Shown here one piece after another: positions 9,592-19,850 of a DNA stretch of 64,000 bases. Source of the DNA: Proteus sp. FME41 (lineage in GTDB: Bacteria > Pseudomonadota > Gammaproteobacteria > Enterobacterales > Enterobacteriaceae); contig NZ_JABUYL010000008.1 in assembly GCF_014897315.1 (NCBI RefSeq), positions 118,412 to 182,411 on the forward strand, read 5' to 3'. The notes beneath the pieces were generated by a model. It had not been told where the DNA came from and searched no databases. It saw only the letters and a program-made list of their open reading frames with translations. Position numbers and translations under genes: made by a program. Every line of letters starts with the position of its first letter. The first letter of the stretch is position 1.

Positions 9592-9951
9592 TCAACAGTG
9601 AGCTAACTGCTTTTCTAGAAAAGCTTTTAACACGGTTGCATTATTTTGTTGCTCATCTTTACCTGAATAAAGTAATACTAACGGTTGCTCTTTTGCTATT
9701 ACAAGAAGGGGTTGCCAATGTTCAGGAGTGCCTGCCAATTCTTCAATATAACGTTGGGTAAATTCAGCAAAATCACCACCACCAGCATGAAACCATTTTC
9801 GTAATTCAGTCGAAGGTGCAACCTCTTTATTCCACTCATCGTAATGAAAGTCTGTTTTTTTCACGCCTCTTGGCCACAATCTATCCACTAATACACGATA
9901 ACCTTCATGGGCTCCCTCTTTATCGTTATACACGCGCTGACAAGTGATCAT
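9592..9951 (-). CDS. yeaO: YeaO-like DUF488 protein
   Basis: This is a 119-residue cytoplasmic DUF488 protein, close to E. coli YeaO (115). The start is placed at 9951 (MITCQRVYND) since a GGAAGAAG Shine-Dalgarno lies just upstream, and the longer reading frame (to 10068) adds 39 residues absent from the family. Visible signature parts are VLVDRLWPRGVKK, the LRKWF block and LLYSGKDEQQNNA. The function is not established; a family structural signature suggests a small nucleotide- or anion-binding fold. It is a single gene convergent with glpD. Confidence 0.88.
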   Translation of the reverse strand: MITCQRVYNDKEGAHEGYRVLVDRLWPRGVKKTDFHYDEWNKEVAPSTELRKWFHAGGGDFAEFTQRYIEELAGTPEHWQPLLVIAKEQPLVLLYSGKDEQQNNATVLKAFLEKQLAHC

Positions 9952-10144
9952 TTCTTCTTCCTTCAACAAGTTAGTTCGTTTAATTGTAGAAGAAAAATCA
10001 TACAGCTTATGTATGGTGAAGCTTATTTTCTTTATTAAAGAAGACTTCAACATGAAGTTTTCTCTCATTTCGATTGAATTATCCTCATCAAAAACAGGGT
10101 GAATAGTTGTTGACTAAATAACCTAATTAAGAGAATCTACATCT

Positions 10145-10176
10145 AGACGTCTAAATGGTTAGATGGGTAAATAGGT
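10145..10176 (+). promoter_or_regulatory. MetJ operator (met box array) of metF
   Basis: An exact met box AGACGTCT (10145-10152) is followed in 8-bp steps by AAATGGTT, AGATGGGT and AAATAGGT, weaker boxes in the tandem arrangement MetJ needs. The array is 54 bp before the metF ATG. A TTGACT at 10110 could be the -35 box with the start site near the first box. Confidence 0.85.
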
Positions 10177-10220
10177 AGTGATACTTAAATAAGAATAACA
10201 ACACAGTGACAGATTGATGA

Positions 10221-11129
<909 letters not shown>

Positions 11130-11141
11130 GTCGATACAATT

Positions 11142-11171
11142 ACCCCGCTCAATAAGCGGGGTGACATTTTG
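11142..11171 (+). terminator. Terminator between metF and the DUF4291 gene
   Basis: ACCCCGCT (11142-11149) pairs with AGCGGGGT (11155-11162) around a 5-nt loop, followed by GACATTTTG. It lies between convergent genes and may serve both. Confidence 0.75.
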
Positions 11172-11176
11172 ATGAA

Positions 11177-11767
11177 TTACTCACCAAAGTGATAAGGTTT
11201 TTCAACGGGTAATAGGTTGTATGCAGTGTCGAGATCACCATTAGCAATACAAGCATCTATTTTACGTACCTTATCGGTAATATCCGTAATATTCACAATC
11301 CACGCTTTGCAATATTTTTCAACGGCTTGATCACGTAAACCAATTTGAATGGTGCGATAGCTGAGTCGATTAAGATAAATATCGCGCTCAGGATCCCATT
11401 GAATGCGGATATTACTGGTTTCTGATGCCTCTTTCCAAGCTTCAGCACTGGCATAGCGATCGGGGTCAAAATGGCTAACAACGCCTTGTGTTAGCATCTC
11501 TTGAAAGCCTTCATGCGTAATATCAACCGCAAGAATAGAGGCTTGATTCGCGTCTTTACGTCCCCAACCAGAACGGTACATCATCCAAAGAAAGGACGGT
11601 TTTACCCACGTCATGCGGGTCATGCTAAATGGGGGCGAAACAAAAGTTCCGTTTGCGACTGCGCTCTGAGCAATAGTATTAGAATAGGCTTGATAAACAC
11701 GAACAAAATCATTCGTATAATATGCCCTTACTTCGCACTCAGGACATCGGTCAACATCATCGTTCAT
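11177..11767 (-). CDS. DUF4291 family protein
   Basis: The 196-residue protein matches the DUF4291 pattern as I remember it: an N-terminal RAYYTNDFVRVYQAYS, the strong RMTWVKPSFLWMMYRSGWG core (about residues 51-70), and QWDPERDIYLNRLSYRTIQIGL. An extra CPEC at the N terminus (residues 8-11) is not typical of the family and could be a half zinc site. There is no signal peptide or membrane segment. The function is unknown; family members occur in bacteria and fungi. It is a single gene convergent with metF. Confidence 0.85.
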   Translation of the reverse strand: MNDDVDRCPECEVRAYYTNDFVRVYQAYSNTIAQSAVANGTFVSPPFSMTRMTWVKPSFLWMMYRSGWGRKDANQASILAVDITHEGFQEMLTQGVVSHFDPDRYASAEAWKEASETSNIRIQWDPERDIYLNRLSYRTIQIGLRDQAVEKYCKAWIVNITDITDKVRKIDACIANGDLDTAYNLLPVEKPYHFGE

Positions 11768-11964
11768 CTTTCTTTAATATCCTTTTATATTAATAAAATG
11801 GAACTATCCGCCTAAATTATGAGCCTCTGATTGCAGATAATCAAGAGCCCCCTATTTTTGTCAAGACTCTCTCAGTAGAATAGCGCGCATTAATAAAAGC
11901 AAAAAAAAGAATAACAATAAAATGAACAGACTAATGTTCCTATTGTGTTTTATTTATACAGTGA

Positions 11965-12037
11965 TGAGTCAATTAATCTTGCTAATCTACTCACAAAGTG
12001 AGGCGAATAAGCGATTTAATTGACTCACTGAGTAGAT
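11965..12037. other. Mutually exclusive inverted repeats at the lacI 3' end
   Basis: TGAGTCAATTAA (11965-11976) is the exact complement of TTAATTGACTCA (12016-12027), while ATCTACTCA (11985-11993) is the exact complement of TGAGTAGAT (12029-12037). The two pairings interlock, so they would be alternative or form a pseudoknot. They overlap the stop codon of the LacI gene. This may be an end-of-operon processing or termination element; there is no T run on the minus strand. Confidence 0.5.
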
Positions 12038-13029
12038 ATTAAGCGTTCGATAAGTTGTGTTTTTATTAATGCAGGGGATTTCACTACGGTGCCAGCTATC
12101 TTTGCAGACATGATTTCAAAGGCTTTTTCAACCAATAAAGCCTCATCTTGCTTCATTGACCACACATTATTAGGTAAGAAACTGAGCATCACATGGTCAT
12201 CGAATGTGCCAATATAAAGATGTGCAGGAATAACACCTTCACGTTGACGAATAACACTCAATAGACCTTCAAGAATAGGCAATGATGAGGCAATAAAATG
12301 AGTCGGTATTTGCTGATGTTGCTCTAAATACTGTTTCATCATTTGTTCACCATCTTTGGTCGTATTATGTTCTGCATAAGAGACCGTGACACGACTATCA
12401 TCGCCATAATGCCCTTTTATCGCTTGTACATAACCTCGTAAACGCGCTGCAATGGTGGGCAATAACGCATCTCCGGCAAAAAAATGAATCGGAGTATCTT
12501 GTTTTATCATTGCTCTTGTCAGTTGAGCCCCACTGTCACAGTTATCCGACGCAACACAAATAGCGCCACTGACAGAGAAATCTCTATCTAAAAACACGAG
12601 GGGTTTTTGCCGATGTTTTACGTGATGTAATTGGCTTTTTCGGCTTGATGAAACAATGAAAATACCGTCAACATTGCGCTCATCCATTGATTTAACAAGC
12701 TTATTTTCATTTTTAATATCACCATAGGTACAACTAATGGTGAGCTGGCAACCAATTTGGTGACAATGCCTTTCTAACTTTTCAGCTAACGCGGCAAAAA
12801 ATGGGTTAGAAAGGCGAGGAATAACCAATCCATAACTGTCTGTTTTATTGAGTTTTAAACTTCTAGCCGCATGATTAACGGTATACCCAAAGACTTCAAC
12901 ATAGTCGGCTATTTTCTTTTGTGTTTTTGCACTGATCCGGTATTGATCACCTTTGCCATTTAATACCAATCTCACTGTGGTAATAGACAAATTCAGGTCA
13001 TTTGCAATCTGTTCAACTGTTTTTGCCAT
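12025..13029 (-). CDS. LacI-family transcriptional regulator
   Basis: The 334-residue protein starts with the LacI helix-turn-helix (VEQIANDLNLSITTVRLVLNGKG), followed by the hinge helix region and a periplasmic-binding-like sensor domain (SYGLVIPRLSNPFFAAL, DGIFIVSSS, VFLDRD). It is the last gene of the nine-gene-length minus-strand operon, 57 bp after tctA, so it likely controls that operon and is itself under its control. It resembles fructose/sucrose-type LacI regulators, but the effector cannot be assigned. A clear Shine-Dalgarno GATGGA precedes the ATG. Confidence 0.9.
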   Translation of the reverse strand: MAKTVEQIANDLNLSITTVRLVLNGKGDQYRISAKTQKKIADYVEVFGYTVNHAARSLKLNKTDSYGLVIPRLSNPFFAALAEKLERHCHQIGCQLTISCTYGDIKNENKLVKSMDERNVDGIFIVSSSRKSQLHHVKHRQKPLVFLDRDFSVSGAICVASDNCDSGAQLTRAMIKQDTPIHFFAGDALLPTIAARLRGYVQAIKGHYGDDSRVTVSYAEHNTTKDGEQMMKQYLEQHQQIPTHFIASSLPILEGLLSVIRQREGVIPAHLYIGTFDDHVMLSFLPNNVWSMKQDEALLVEKAFEIMSAKIAGTVVKSPALIKTQLIERLISTQ

Positions 13030-13086
13030 TAATATTCCATCATTGATATTGCCCTCATCACTGATGTAATGAGGGCGGGTTAACCT

Positions 13087-14607
13087 TTACTGAGCAGGCT
13101 TAGCTCGCCATTTTTTCCACATTGATTTTAACGTTGGCCCCACGATAGGCAGAATTAACGTTAGTATTGCAATAGCTAAAAATGTCGCTGTAATCGGGCG
13201 TGTATACAGAATCGATAGATCACCTTGAGACATTGTTAATGCACGACGTAAGTTAGATTCTGCCATTGGGCCTAAAATAATACCAATGACAATAGGTGAC
13301 ATTGAAAAATCTAACTTAATCAATACATACGCAATTAATCCCGTCCCCATCATAATAAATACATCACGGATATCGTGGTTAACCGAATATGCCCCGATAC
13401 TACACAGTACAAAGATAATAGGCACTAATACGCGACGAGGTACATCCATCACGCGGACAAATAGTTTCATACATAAGAAACCTAAAATGCCCATTAAAAT
13501 ATTTGCGACCATTAAACCAATAAAGATACTGTTTACTTCAACGGGATTATCAGTAAAGAGCTGCGGCCCTAATGCTAACCCTTGCACCATAAACGCGCCC
13601 ATAATAATGGCGGTTGCGCCATCACCTGGAATACCCAGTGTCATTAATGGCACCATACATCCCCCCGTCACTGCGTTAGCGCCAGCTTCTGGTGCAGAAA
13701 CACCTTCTGGTGAACCGTGACCAAACTCTTCAGGATGCTTAGACCAACGTTTCGCTTCATTATAAGAAATAAATGAAGAGATATCGCCACCTACGCCGGG
13801 AATAACACCAACCCCTGTACCAATCGCAGATGAACGTAAGTAGGTCGGTAGAACACGTTTAAAATCAAGCCATGTCGGTAATACACGATGAATACGTGCA
13901 CTCACTTTTTCTTCTGGACTCTTTTGGCGACGCTCGCGGTAATCTTCTTCAAAGCTAATTAAACCTTGAGAGAAAGCAAATAAACCAACCAGAATCGGAA
14001 TAAAAGAGATCCCGCCCATTAAGTACACGGTATCAAAGGTAAATCGCATACCCGATGTCATCGGGTCAAGACCAACGGTTGCGATAGCTAAACCAATTGC
14101 GCCACCCATTAATCCTTTGATAATCGATTGCGATGATACACTTGTAATAATACTTATGCCAAATACAGCAAGAGCAAAATACTCTGCGGCAGAGAAACCA
14201 ATTGCCACTTTTGCTAACTGAGGCGCAATCACAATCAGGGCAATCGTACTAAAAATACCACCAAACATCGATCCCATGGTGGATAAACCCAGCGCACGTC
14301 CTGCTTCACCTTTTTTCGCCATTGGATAACCATCCAATACCGTAGCCGCAGATGCCGGTGTGCCTGGTGTGCTAATCAGTATCGCAGTAATAGAACCGCC
14401 ATAAACAGCGCCGCAATACATTCCTAATAGCAATAATATTCCTGTCATTCCTTGAAAGGTGTAGGTCAATGGGAGAAGCAATGCAATTCCCATATTCACT
14501 GTTAAGCCAGGTAATGCGCCGATAACAATACCCGCGAACACCCCTAACAGCAGTACTGTGAATGTCTCCAAACTGAAAACAATCATAAATGCATCTAATA
14601 TTTCCAT
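13087..14607 (-). CDS. TctA-family large permease of a tripartite tricarboxylate transporter
   Basis: TctA is the large membrane subunit of TTT importers, which take up carboxylated solutes with a periplasmic binding protein. The 506-residue protein carries the family signature STPGTPASAATVLDGYPMAKKG (about residues 78-99) and GIPGDGATAI in the second repeat, with about 12 hydrophobic segments. AGGAG precedes the ATG. It is 20 bp after tctB in a complete C-B-A order. The neighbours are sugar enzymes, not citrate genes, so the solute is probably a sugar acid rather than citrate; this is inferred. Confidence 0.94.
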   Translation of the reverse strand: MEILDAFMIVFSLETFTVLLLGVFAGIVIGALPGLTVNMGIALLLPLTYTFQGMTGILLLLGMYCGAVYGGSITAILISTPGTPASAATVLDGYPMAKKGEAGRALGLSTMGSMFGGIFSTIALIVIAPQLAKVAIGFSAAEYFALAVFGISIITSVSSQSIIKGLMGGAIGLAIATVGLDPMTSGMRFTFDTVYLMGGISFIPILVGLFAFSQGLISFEEDYRERRQKSPEEKVSARIHRVLPTWLDFKRVLPTYLRSSAIGTGVGVIPGVGGDISSFISYNEAKRWSKHPEEFGHGSPEGVSAPEAGANAVTGGCMVPLMTLGIPGDGATAIIMGAFMVQGLALGPQLFTDNPVEVNSIFIGLMVANILMGILGFLCMKLFVRVMDVPRRVLVPIIFVLCSIGAYSVNHDIRDVFIMMGTGLIAYVLIKLDFSMSPIVIGIILGPMAESNLRRALTMSQGDLSILYTRPITATFLAIAILTLILPIVGPTLKSMWKKWRAKPAQ

Positions 14608-14627
14608 ATCAAAGCTCCTTTACTGCT

Positions 14628-15089
14628 TTATTCGAGAAAAACAGGGATTGGCAGAGGTGAATTGAACAGGAGTTCAAAGAAAAGATACGACATCACCACA
14701 ATCGCAATAGGAACCACGATAAGTGAGATCTTTTTGCGTTCATTCATTAACCACATAATGGTTGGGATAAGGAGCAATGATGAAACAATGAATCCTAAGA
14801 AATATAAGCCTACTGCGTAGAATATTAATAAAAATCCTAAACCATAAGCCCGTTTAACAGCCGTCGAACTTAAATCAACAGAGCGGTGGACGTGTTTTGC
14901 TTTATCTATAATTACACTGATCCACTGAAAAATCCCCAGTAAAATAAACAAGATAGCTAAACCATAGGGCCAAAAACGCTCCCCTGGTACACCATACTCG
15001 TCAAATATGCTCATATCACGGGAGAGGTAGATAATAAGTAGCCCAAAAGCTACTGAAATCGCACCGATGATGGTATTACTTTTTGTCAT
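14628..15089 (-). CDS. TctB-family small permease subunit
   Basis: TctB is the small four-helix membrane subunit of TTT importers. The start is moved to 15089 (MTKSNTIIGA, 153 residues) because AGGGAG lies eight bases upstream; the longer frame to 15122 would place 11 polar residues before it. Four hydrophobic segments are visible (about 6-24, 37-56, 76-102, 112-145). The sequence is poorly conserved across the family, so the assignment rests on size, topology and position between tctC and tctA. Confidence 0.88.
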   Translation of the reverse strand: MTKSNTIIGAISVAFGLLIIYLSRDMSIFDEYGVPGERFWPYGLAILFILLGIFQWISVIIDKAKHVHRSVDLSSTAVKRAYGLGFLLIFYAVGLYFLGFIVSSLLLIPTIMWLMNERKKISLIVVPIAIVVMSYLFFELLFNSPLPIPVFLE

Positions 15090-15143
15090 GTCGGGATCTC
15101 CCTGACCGACCCTATCCGTCAAACGGATAGGGTGGTATCACTA

Positions 15144-16118
15144 TTATTTCTTCAGTGTCGCCGCGATGAGCTCAGCGTACATTTCATGGTCTTCTTTCAT
15201 CATTTGGTAAGCATCATCACCAGTGATAAATACAGGCATGATACCTTGTTTTTTCAGTGCATCTTGGTAAGCCGGTTTTTGAACCACTTCAGAGAATGCC
15301 CCGACTAACTCATTTTTCACATTATCAGGTACACCCGCCGTTGTTGCTAATACCGCCCAAGCACGCATTTTCACGTTAGTATCTAATTTTAAGGCTTCTT
15401 TAAATGTTGGGACTTCTGGAATTAATGGGAAGCGGCGCTCGTCCATCACACCAAGAACACGTAACAAACCACCATCAACGTGTGATTTTACCGCACCTGG
15501 TGTGGTTAATACGCCATCGATATGATCACCTAATAAAGCGGCAATTGATGGGCCAGTCCCTTCGTTATAAGGAATGTGATTGAATTTAGTGCTTGTCGTA
15601 CGTTCAATATTCACACCCGCAAGATGGAAAATAGCCCCCATGCCTGAGTTACCAATTTTCAACTTGCCAGGATTCGCTTTTGCACCATCAACAAAATCTT
15701 GTAGTGTTTTATAAGGTGAATTGGCATTGACGACTAACACAACTGGATCAGCAATAGTAGTGGCAATCGGAGTAAAGTCTTTATAAGTAACGGGTGATTT
15801 TCCTTGATGAGGGAACATTGCTAATTCAACCGTTGTCATGACTAATTTAGTCCCATCAGGACGTGCATTAGCCACTTCAATCAGACCCGTTAAACCATTA
15901 CCTGTAGGTTTATTGATAGGAACAAAAATACGACCAGCAGGCATGATATCTTTAGCAAATTCTGCAATAGTACGTGCAGAAGTATCAGTACCACCGCCCG
16001 GATTTTTCGGGATAATCACATCAATATTTTTTGTAGGATACGTTAACTGTTGGGCAACAGCATTCCCCATGCCCAATGTCATCGTAATCGCCAACGCTGC
16101 GAGTAGACTCTTTTTCAT
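15144..16118 (-). CDS. TctC-family periplasmic solute-binding protein
   Basis: This is the binding protein of the TTT importer, 324 residues. The start at 16118 (MKKSLLAALAITMTLGMGNAVAQ) has GGAGAAAGGG upstream and gives a standard signal peptide; the longer frame adds 23 residues before it. The mature part shows the TctC/Bug hallmarks YPTKNIDVIIPKNPGGGTD near the N terminus, PYKTLQDFVDGAKANPGKLK, and FNHIPYNEGTGPSIAALLGDHID. Bug proteins bind carboxylates through two water-bridged contacts, so the ligand is likely an acid. It is encoded directly after the BNR hydrolase. Confidence 0.94.
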   Translation of the reverse strand: MKKSLLAALAITMTLGMGNAVAQQLTYPTKNIDVIIPKNPGGGTDTSARTIAEFAKDIMPAGRIFVPINKPTGNGLTGLIEVANARPDGTKLVMTTVELAMFPHQGKSPVTYKDFTPIATTIADPVVLVVNANSPYKTLQDFVDGAKANPGKLKIGNSGMGAIFHLAGVNIERTTSTKFNHIPYNEGTGPSIAALLGDHIDGVLTTPGAVKSHVDGGLLRVLGVMDERRFPLIPEVPTFKEALKLDTNVKMRAWAVLATTAGVPDNVKNELVGAFSEVVQKPAYQDALKKQGIMPVFITGDDAYQMMKEDHEMYAELIAATLKK

Positions 16119-16138
16119 AAAACCCTTTCTCCACATTT

Positions 16139-17191
16139 TTATTGAGTAGCTACTAACTGCTGATAAACAATGTTTTTTCGATTCCAAGTAAAGGTCACGT
16201 GTAGGGTATTGTTTTCAGCAATAATAGCCGGATATGAAAATTCGCCTTCCCCATCGAGTAAATCGAATGGTTCAGACCAAGTACTGCCATTATCGGATGA
16301 AAGACTGACGGAGATAGGATAACGACGACTCCAGTTACCTGAATTCGGGTTATACACCAATGCCAGTTGACCATCTGCGAAGGAGACGACATCAATGCCG
16401 CTATTATTATTTGGTAATATTGTTGCATAAGCCGGGCACCAACTGCGCCCATAATCCGTTGAATCGCTACGATAAATCGTACCGCGCGTACTCCGCATCA
16501 TGGCATGCACATGCCCAGACTGGGATTCCCATAGTGTTGGCTGTATCACGCCATCCCATTGAAAAACGCGTTGTAGATCAGTCTCCCATAAGGCATCATC
16601 CTTTAAACCTTGCCAGATTTCATGTTCCGCTTGTTCACCTTTATGATGTTCAATCGGAATATCCACTCGCAACCAGTGTTGACCGTTGTCACTCGAAATA
16701 TCGACAAACGCATCCCAGAATTGGTCATCCTCAACCGACCCAGGTGCCAACCACTCGCCATTCGACATCACTAATACTTTGTTCTTCACAGGACCTCTAG
16801 GTGCTACATCACCAGAAACCAATTCACTCGGTAAACTCCAGCTATTTCCGCCATCCTTCGAGATAACGTATTGGGTCGTCCAACAATGTACATCGGGACC
16901 CGTTTTATAAAACAGCCAGATATTACCTGTTGATGGGTCAACATGTAAAACTGGATTCCAGTGCGCAACACCCGGATTTTTAACAACAGGCTGAGCGTGT
17001 TGCCAATGATCACCCTCTTTTATTGCCAGCCAGATAGCGGTATTGCCACTACCTTCTTTATCGCCAGCAAAAAAAGCGGTTAACAAACGCTCAGAGTTAG
17101 GCACACGCACAATCGTTGAAGCATGGCAGTGATTAAAAAGTGTATGTGCATCATCGAGCACAAACTGGGTTTCCTTCATCACGAAAGGCAT
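16139..17191 (-). CDS. Cytoplasmic BNR/Asp-box (sialidase-fold) hydrolase
   Basis: The 350-residue protein is a BNR_2/sialidase-fold protein. At least three Asp-box-like motifs are visible: SKDGGNSWS (about residues 131-139), SSDNGQHW, and SSDNGSTWSEP near the C terminus, with a further STDYGRSW. It has no signal peptide or membrane segment, so it acts in the cytoplasm on imported material. AGGAG precedes the ATG. It sits between the TTT binding protein and a neuraminate-lyase-family gene. That fits cleavage of a glycosidic bond of an imported acid sugar, but sialidase specificity is not proved; the fold also serves other glycosidases and lyases. Confidence 0.8.
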   Translation of the reverse strand: MPFVMKETQFVLDDAHTLFNHCHASTIVRVPNSERLLTAFFAGDKEGSGNTAIWLAIKEGDHWQHAQPVVKNPGVAHWNPVLHVDPSTGNIWLFYKTGPDVHCWTTQYVISKDGGNSWSLPSELVSGDVAPRGPVKNKVLVMSNGEWLAPGSVEDDQFWDAFVDISSDNGQHWLRVDIPIEHHKGEQAEHEIWQGLKDDALWETDLQRVFQWDGVIQPTLWESQSGHVHAMMRSTRGTIYRSDSTDYGRSWCPAYATILPNNNSGIDVVSFADGQLALVYNPNSGNWSRRYPISVSLSSDNGSTWSEPFDLLDGEGEFSYPAIIAENNTLHVTFTWNRKNIVYQQLVATQ

Positions 17192-17213
17192 ATTCCTACT
17201 CCTGTGTCCTAAA

Positions 17214-18143
17214 TTAATCTAACGAAAGCCATTTTTTCATGTTTTCACCCAATGCCGTCATACTATTGACGGCAGAAGGGAAAAATGAGTTTTCAAACTG
17301 GCTGCTGTTACGGGAACGGCAGACCAGTGTGCTGAAGTTACCCATCAGGCGCTGATGATATTTAGCGCATGCGGGATAATCCAGTGTTTCGGTCATCGCT
17401 GCTGTTGATAAATAATCGGCTAATACCGCAGCCTGCTCTGGTTTATCCTTCCAATTTTCATAAAGCCAAACATAAAGTTCTGGGTGGAAGTTTGCCATAA
17501 CACCGCTATACGCTTGACATCCCGCTTGGAATGACGCTAATAACGTTTGACTGTTGGCGTTTGCAAGATGCAAGCGAGTCCCTTTTGATAATGCCAAACG
17601 ACGTTCTATCATCGGAAGAGAACAGCACGTATCTTTGATAAAGGTAAAGCGATCACTTTGTGCACACCACTCTACAATTTCTTCAGATAACAATCGCTTG
17701 TAAGGATAAGGGCATTCATAAATACCCAAATCAATCTCTTTAGGTACTACATTGGTTAAGATTTGCAGTGTTTCTAACGCGTGATCATCTGACTCCCCAA
17801 CAAGCGCCAAGCGATTACTGATCATAATAACGCCATCAACGCCTGTACTCGCCATTGCCTGCAATTGTTCTTTTTGCTGGCTTAACGCGGTTGCCGTATG
17901 ACCCGAAGCCACTACAGGAACTCTTCCATCAACTTTTGCGACGATAAAACGGGTCAGTGCTTGAGTTTCCTCATCACTTAAATAAAACATTTCGCTTGAT
18001 TGACAGACGGCAAATAATCCATGTACACCCGAATCGATATACCAGTCTATAAGGCGCTCTAACGACGCCCAATCAATCTCCCCTTTAGCATCAAAAGGGG
18101 TTAGCATAACAGGCCAAACACCGACGTATTTTTGCTGACTCAT
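17214..18143 (-). CDS. DHDPS/N-acetylneuraminate lyase-family aldolase
   Basis: This class I aldolase-family protein of 309 residues forms a (beta/alpha)8 barrel. The Schiff-base lysine is Lys170 in FTFIKDTCC and the catalytic tyrosine is Tyr142 in LGIYECP, at the usual spacing. The carboxylate-binding loop normally reading GTTGE is CQSSEM here, as in some sugar-acid lyases or dehydratases. The family makes or breaks bonds to pyruvate or removes water from sugar acids. The start is 18143 (MSQQKY) with TAAGGA upstream; the longer frame overlaps the preceding gene. It is probably the 2-keto acid step of this operon. Confidence 0.88.
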   Translation of the reverse strand: MSQQKYVGVWPVMLTPFDAKGEIDWASLERLIDWYIDSGVHGLFAVCQSSEMFYLSDEETQALTRFIVAKVDGRVPVVASGHTATALSQQKEQLQAMASTGVDGVIMISNRLALVGESDDHALETLQILTNVVPKEIDLGIYECPYPYKRLLSEEIVEWCAQSDRFTFIKDTCCSLPMIERRLALSKGTRLHLANANSQTLLASFQAGCQAYSGVMANFHPELYVWLYENWKDKPEQAAVLADYLSTAAMTETLDYPACAKYHQRLMGNFSTLVCRSRNSSQFENSFFPSAVNSMTALGENMKKWLSLD

Positions 18144-18153
18144 CATCAATTCC

Positions 18154-19800
18154 TTACAGTAGGTTAATGGCATCACCAGCCACTTTCACTTGGATACCTT
18201 GTGTCAGTGCTTGAGCAACAAAGGCTTTTAGCACAAACGCCAGCTTGTCTTCATCAATATAAGCCACGGTAATGTGGTTACTTTGATGTCCCGCCATAAG
18301 GTCATCACGAGTCACGCCATCTAACGTACAGTTTAATAATGGCCATTCGTAGTTAGTTGCTCTACGGCGACGTTCAAATTCGGCTTCAGGTAATTCTACC
18401 GCCACACCCGTACCGATATGCATAATCACATCCGTACCTTCATAGTGCGCACGACCCCATAACAAGCGTCCTGCTTTACCTTGACCTGCAATAGTTGAAC
18501 CGCCTTTAGGGAAGAACATCGCAGGCTGACGATAACCTGTCGCCCCTTTTAAGCCACCTTTGAGGTGTTCAAAAGGAACTGATCCTGAAATCTCCATATC
18601 CCAGTAGAATGTTCCTTCATACTCACTACCCCAACGAATATCATGCAGTGTGGTTTCTGCCGGTAATCCCAATGAGGTTAATAAACGCCATAACATCGTT
18701 TGAGGAATAGCCGTTCCCATATCCACTTCGTTGATACAAGGAATGGGTGTGTTAGGGCAGATAATTTCGCCGTTTTCATCTGGCAATGGGAAACGCGCGG
18801 TTGAACCAATCGCGCCTTCAGCAAAATCAGATGCTGGGCAACAATCTTTCAAGCCCTGCTGATATTGCACACCCACTGCTGTTAGACCAAAACGTTTTAC
18901 GAAACGCGCCATTGCAATCATCATGGCGCACTGCTCCATCACCTGTTCACGAGTGAGTTCCGTTTTGTCATCTTGACCAAACATAAACGTCATCCCGTTA
19001 TCTTCGTACCACTGTAAACATGCCTCTCTTAATTCTGCTGGTACTTTCGCCATTTCGACCAGTAACGCAGATTGAGAAAGGGATTCAATGGGCATACCAA
19101 TATTGATCATGGCCTGTTGTGGGAAGACTCCGTTAATCATTCCCATACAGAATGTATCGAACAATCCTATTATTTCTTTATTTTTAATTATGTATTCGCC
19201 GACTTTACGACCCACTTCGCCAGCTTCTGTCGCCATTACCCTGTGTGTTGGCGCAATATCTGTAAGATAGCTAAGCTTATGATTTACATAGCCATACTTT
19301 AACCAAGTTGCTAAGCCATCAACAAAGAATTCATCATCAAACTCTTCTGACCATAAACGTGAATAATTTTTACCTAAACTGGTCATCGTACCCGCTAAAC
19401 ACAACATGCCCACCAAACCCGGCCATGTACCATCGAAGTTCGCTAGCAATAAAATAGGGCCACGATGATGTGCTAATGAAGAGGCAATATGGTGTGAATA
19501 TTGCCATGCGGTTAATAACACAATAACCGGCGCATCAGGATCGATGGCGGCAAACATATCGCAACCTTCACGTTGACTACTGATAAAACCATGACCACGC
19601 GCTTCATTAATTTTATGAGCACGCTTCATTTTGTAACCTTGAGCGTCTAATGCTGCGGCCAGTTTATCTTCAAATTTTTTCTGCACAGGCCAGCACGTTA
19701 CGTTTGCAGGCTCACGTAAGTCTGCGTTTGTTACCATCAGGATCTCTTTATGACCTGCAGTGATGGTGGTTGGTAATTTTGGTAGGTTTAAGTTCAACAT
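18154..19800 (-). CDS. L-fucose/L-arabinose isomerase-family protein
   Basis: The 548-residue protein looks like the FucI/AraA aldose-ketose isomerase family: an N-terminal Rossmann-like domain (ILMVTNADLREPANVTCWPVQ; VIVLLTAWQYSHHIASSLAHHRGPILLLANF) and a C-terminal barrel domain with acidic metal-binding candidates (CINEVDMGTAIPQ). It is shorter than FucI (591) and not the true FucI. It should convert an aldose to a ketose for the kinase encoded just upstream. An AGGGA sits before the ATG, and the next gene begins 11 bp after the stop. Confidence 0.82.
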   Translation of the reverse strand: MLNLNLPKLPTTITAGHKEILMVTNADLREPANVTCWPVQKKFEDKLAAALDAQGYKMKRAHKINEARGHGFISSQREGCDMFAAIDPDAPVIVLLTAWQYSHHIASSLAHHRGPILLLANFDGTWPGLVGMLCLAGTMTSLGKNYSRLWSEEFDDEFFVDGLATWLKYGYVNHKLSYLTDIAPTHRVMATEAGEVGRKVGEYIIKNKEIIGLFDTFCMGMINGVFPQQAMINIGMPIESLSQSALLVEMAKVPAELREACLQWYEDNGMTFMFGQDDKTELTREQVMEQCAMMIAMARFVKRFGLTAVGVQYQQGLKDCCPASDFAEGAIGSTARFPLPDENGEIICPNTPIPCINEVDMGTAIPQTMLWRLLTSLGLPAETTLHDIRWGSEYEGTFYWDMEISGSVPFEHLKGGLKGATGYRQPAMFFPKGGSTIAGQGKAGRLLWGRAHYEGTDVIMHIGTGVAVELPEAEFERRRRATNYEWPLLNCTLDGVTRDDLMAGHQSNHITVAYIDEDKLAFVLKAFVAQALTQGIQVKVAGDAINLL

Positions 19801-19850
19801 AAGATATCCCTGGTAAGGTAAACTCGGTTCATAATCGGAAAAATTTGTGG

